Of a stretch of DNA of 64,000 bases, positions 63,085 to 64,000 are shown piece after piece. Position numbers and translations under genes: made by a program. This DNA comes from Pediococcus stilesii. GTDB lineage: Bacteria > Bacillota > Bacilli > Lactobacillales > Lactobacillaceae. Positions within the stretch are counted from its first letter, which is position 1. The number at the start of each line of letters is the position of its first letter. The notes below the pieces were generated by a model that was not told the DNA's origin, ran no database searches, and saw only the letters and a program-made list of their open reading frames with translations. The stretch lies in the NCBI RefSeq assembly GCF_001437075.1, contig NZ_JQBX01000009.1, positions 1-64,000 of the forward strand. The letters are read 5' to 3'.

Positions 63085-64000
63085 GAATATACCCCACCAT
63101 TCCATATGCTGCGACTGCTAACCACATCTGACTATACACTATATACATAAAAATTATTAATAATAGATTACTAAAGCGGATTTCACCACGCTCCGTTGTA
63201 ATTGTGACAAAGGTGCTGATTACGAACATTAAAATTCCAAATAACCAAAGCCAATTGCTAAATCCTTGGAGATCCGAATGCGCCACTCCGGCAACGGATA
63301 ACACAAACACAACATCGGATAAAATTAACGCCGTCATTAACAAAAAGTAGGTTGATAGGAAGTAAAGCAAGTCAAAACGAATTGGCCGCCCTTCCCGCTT
63401 AAATAGGAGTTTAGCATTTTTGACAACTACGTAGATGTTTCCCTTAACCCATCGTGTTCGTTGGTGAAACCAAACATCAAGTGTCTGCGGTTCCTGTTCC
63501 CAGGTCACCGCCTTTGGTTGGAATTTAATTCGATACCCCATTCTGTAAACTCTAAAACTAATTTCTGTATCTTCTGCTAACGCTTTAACATCCCATCCAC
63601 CAATTTTCTCAAGAATGTTTCGTCTAATAACATAGTTAGTACCAGGAATTGTGCAGAGTTTAAACAGCCTTTGTCGTCCAGCCTGCGCCATCCACTGAAA
63701 TGAAAGATTTTCGATATTAATAAATCGTGTTAGAATCGTTGCCTCTTTATTTCGAGTTCTAAATTTTCCAATTACGGCTGCGAGTCGATCATTTTCCAAC
63801 AGTTCGGCAACCAGAATCCTTAATGCTCCCTTTTCTGGAGTGTTATCAGCATCGTAAACTGAAATGATACTTCCCTTAGCGTGCTTAAGTCCGATGTTTA
63901 AAGCATTAGATTTTCCCTTTCCACCGGTTACCGCATCCGTATTAATCACCTTTAAGCGATCTTCACCAAATTCTTTTTGAACATTTCGCAACAATTCAGC
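63029..64000 (-). CDS. BcsA-like family 2 glycosyltransferase (N-terminus outside window)
   Basis: The visible 323 residues are the C-terminal part of a processive membrane glycosyltransferase. In fragment numbering, GKSN is at 29-32, DAD (nucleotide-metal) at 50-52, AED at 142-144 with the catalytic Asp, and QRTRW at 180-184, all as in cellulose, hyaluronan and PNAG synthases. About four membrane helices follow (200-310), then a short basic tail. No PilZ domain follows them, unlike proteobacterial BcsA. The frame is open through the right edge. Sugar substrate unknown. Confidence 0.88.
   Translation of the reverse strand, partial: AELLRNVQKEFGEDRLKVINTDAVTGGKGKSNALNIGLKHAKGSIISVYDADNTPEKGALRILVAELLENDRLAAVIGKFRTRNKEATILTRFINIENLSFQWMAQAGRQRLFKLCTIPGTNYVIRRNILEKIGGWDVKALAEDTEISFRVYRMGYRIKFQPKAVTWEQEPQTLDVWFHQRTRWVKGNIYVVVKNAKLLFKREGRPIRFDLLYFLSTYFLLMTALILSDVVFVLSVAGVAHSDLQGFSNWLWLFGILMFVISTFVTITTERGEIRFSNLLLIIFMYIVYSQMWLAVAAYGMVGYIREQIFHKQAKWYKTKRYK

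Noticed and set aside
1-64000. CRISPR arrays, insertion sequences, phage genes, tRNA and rRNA genes
   Set aside because: I looked for direct repeats with spacers, transposase motifs, attachment-like repeats and tRNA cores and found none that hold up.

Overview
The window looks like a 64 kb stretch of chromosome from a heterofermentative lactic acid bacterium (Lactobacillaceae). The grounds are low G+C, strong GGAGG-type ribosome binding sites, frequent TTG starts, a full-length phosphoketolase (xfp) with an ackA-pta operon, a lysine riboswitch, a T-box and a TPP riboswitch of Firmicutes type, and LAB families such as Rgg, DUF1836 and NrdI. I could not fix the genus. There are no rRNA or tRNA genes, insertion sequences, phage genes or CRISPR arrays; most of it reads as ordinary core genome.

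Layout. 1-9.1 kb: ferredoxin-NADP reductase, nucleoside hydrolase, Na+/H+ antiporter, alpha/beta hydrolase, an XRE regulator with a methyltransferase, and an Rgg regulator divergent from a frameshifted MFS transporter. 9.1-16.3 kb: a rod-shaped non-coding RNA candidate, DedA protein, an L,D-transpeptidase operon, a hydroxyacid dehydrogenase, brnQ under a T-box, a universal stress protein and a pseudouridine synthase. 16.3-25.4 kb: xfp, a GntR regulator, EbsC-type deacylase, DUF1836 protein, GyrI-like protein, aldo/keto reductase, CNNM/CorC membrane protein, Cof phosphatase. 25.5-34.7 kb: nrdI with a tyrosine phosphatase and a second alpha/beta hydrolase, a possible CU-rich small RNA, a second phosphatase, ASCH and MFS genes, an Ig-like/coiled-coil membrane protein, YihY and MFS, and PerR. 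34.7-41.7 kb: ackA-pta with an upstream cre, nagB under two NagR-like operators, and a TPP-riboswitch-controlled thiamine/HMP ABC transporter. 41.8-52.6 kb: all nine genes for the acetylated diaminopimelate route from aspartate to lysine, split into a riboswitch-controlled aspartokinase-dapF operon and a divergent seven-gene operon. 52.6-58.6 kb: TetR-MMPL exporter, glyoxalase-like protein, DHA2 drug exporter, HesB/YqkB-like protein.

The right end (58.8-64 kb) is the most unusual part: an exopolysaccharide operon with a BcsA-like glycosyltransferase lacking a PilZ domain in the visible part, a BcsB-like subunit, and a membrane protein with a degenerate GGDEF domain. That domain has lost the catalytic residues but keeps an RxxD motif where the c-di-GMP inhibitory site lies. 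A polysaccharide deacetylase gene converges on the operon. Together they suggest a polymer secretion system gated by c-di-GMP through a dead cyclase instead of PilZ.

Metabolic picture: phosphoketolase makes acetyl phosphate, which AckA or Pta turns to acetate plus ATP or to acetyl-CoA; acetyl-CoA also feeds DapH. Phosphoketolase needs TPP, so the thiamine transporter supports the central pathway. FNR is a candidate electron source for NrdI.
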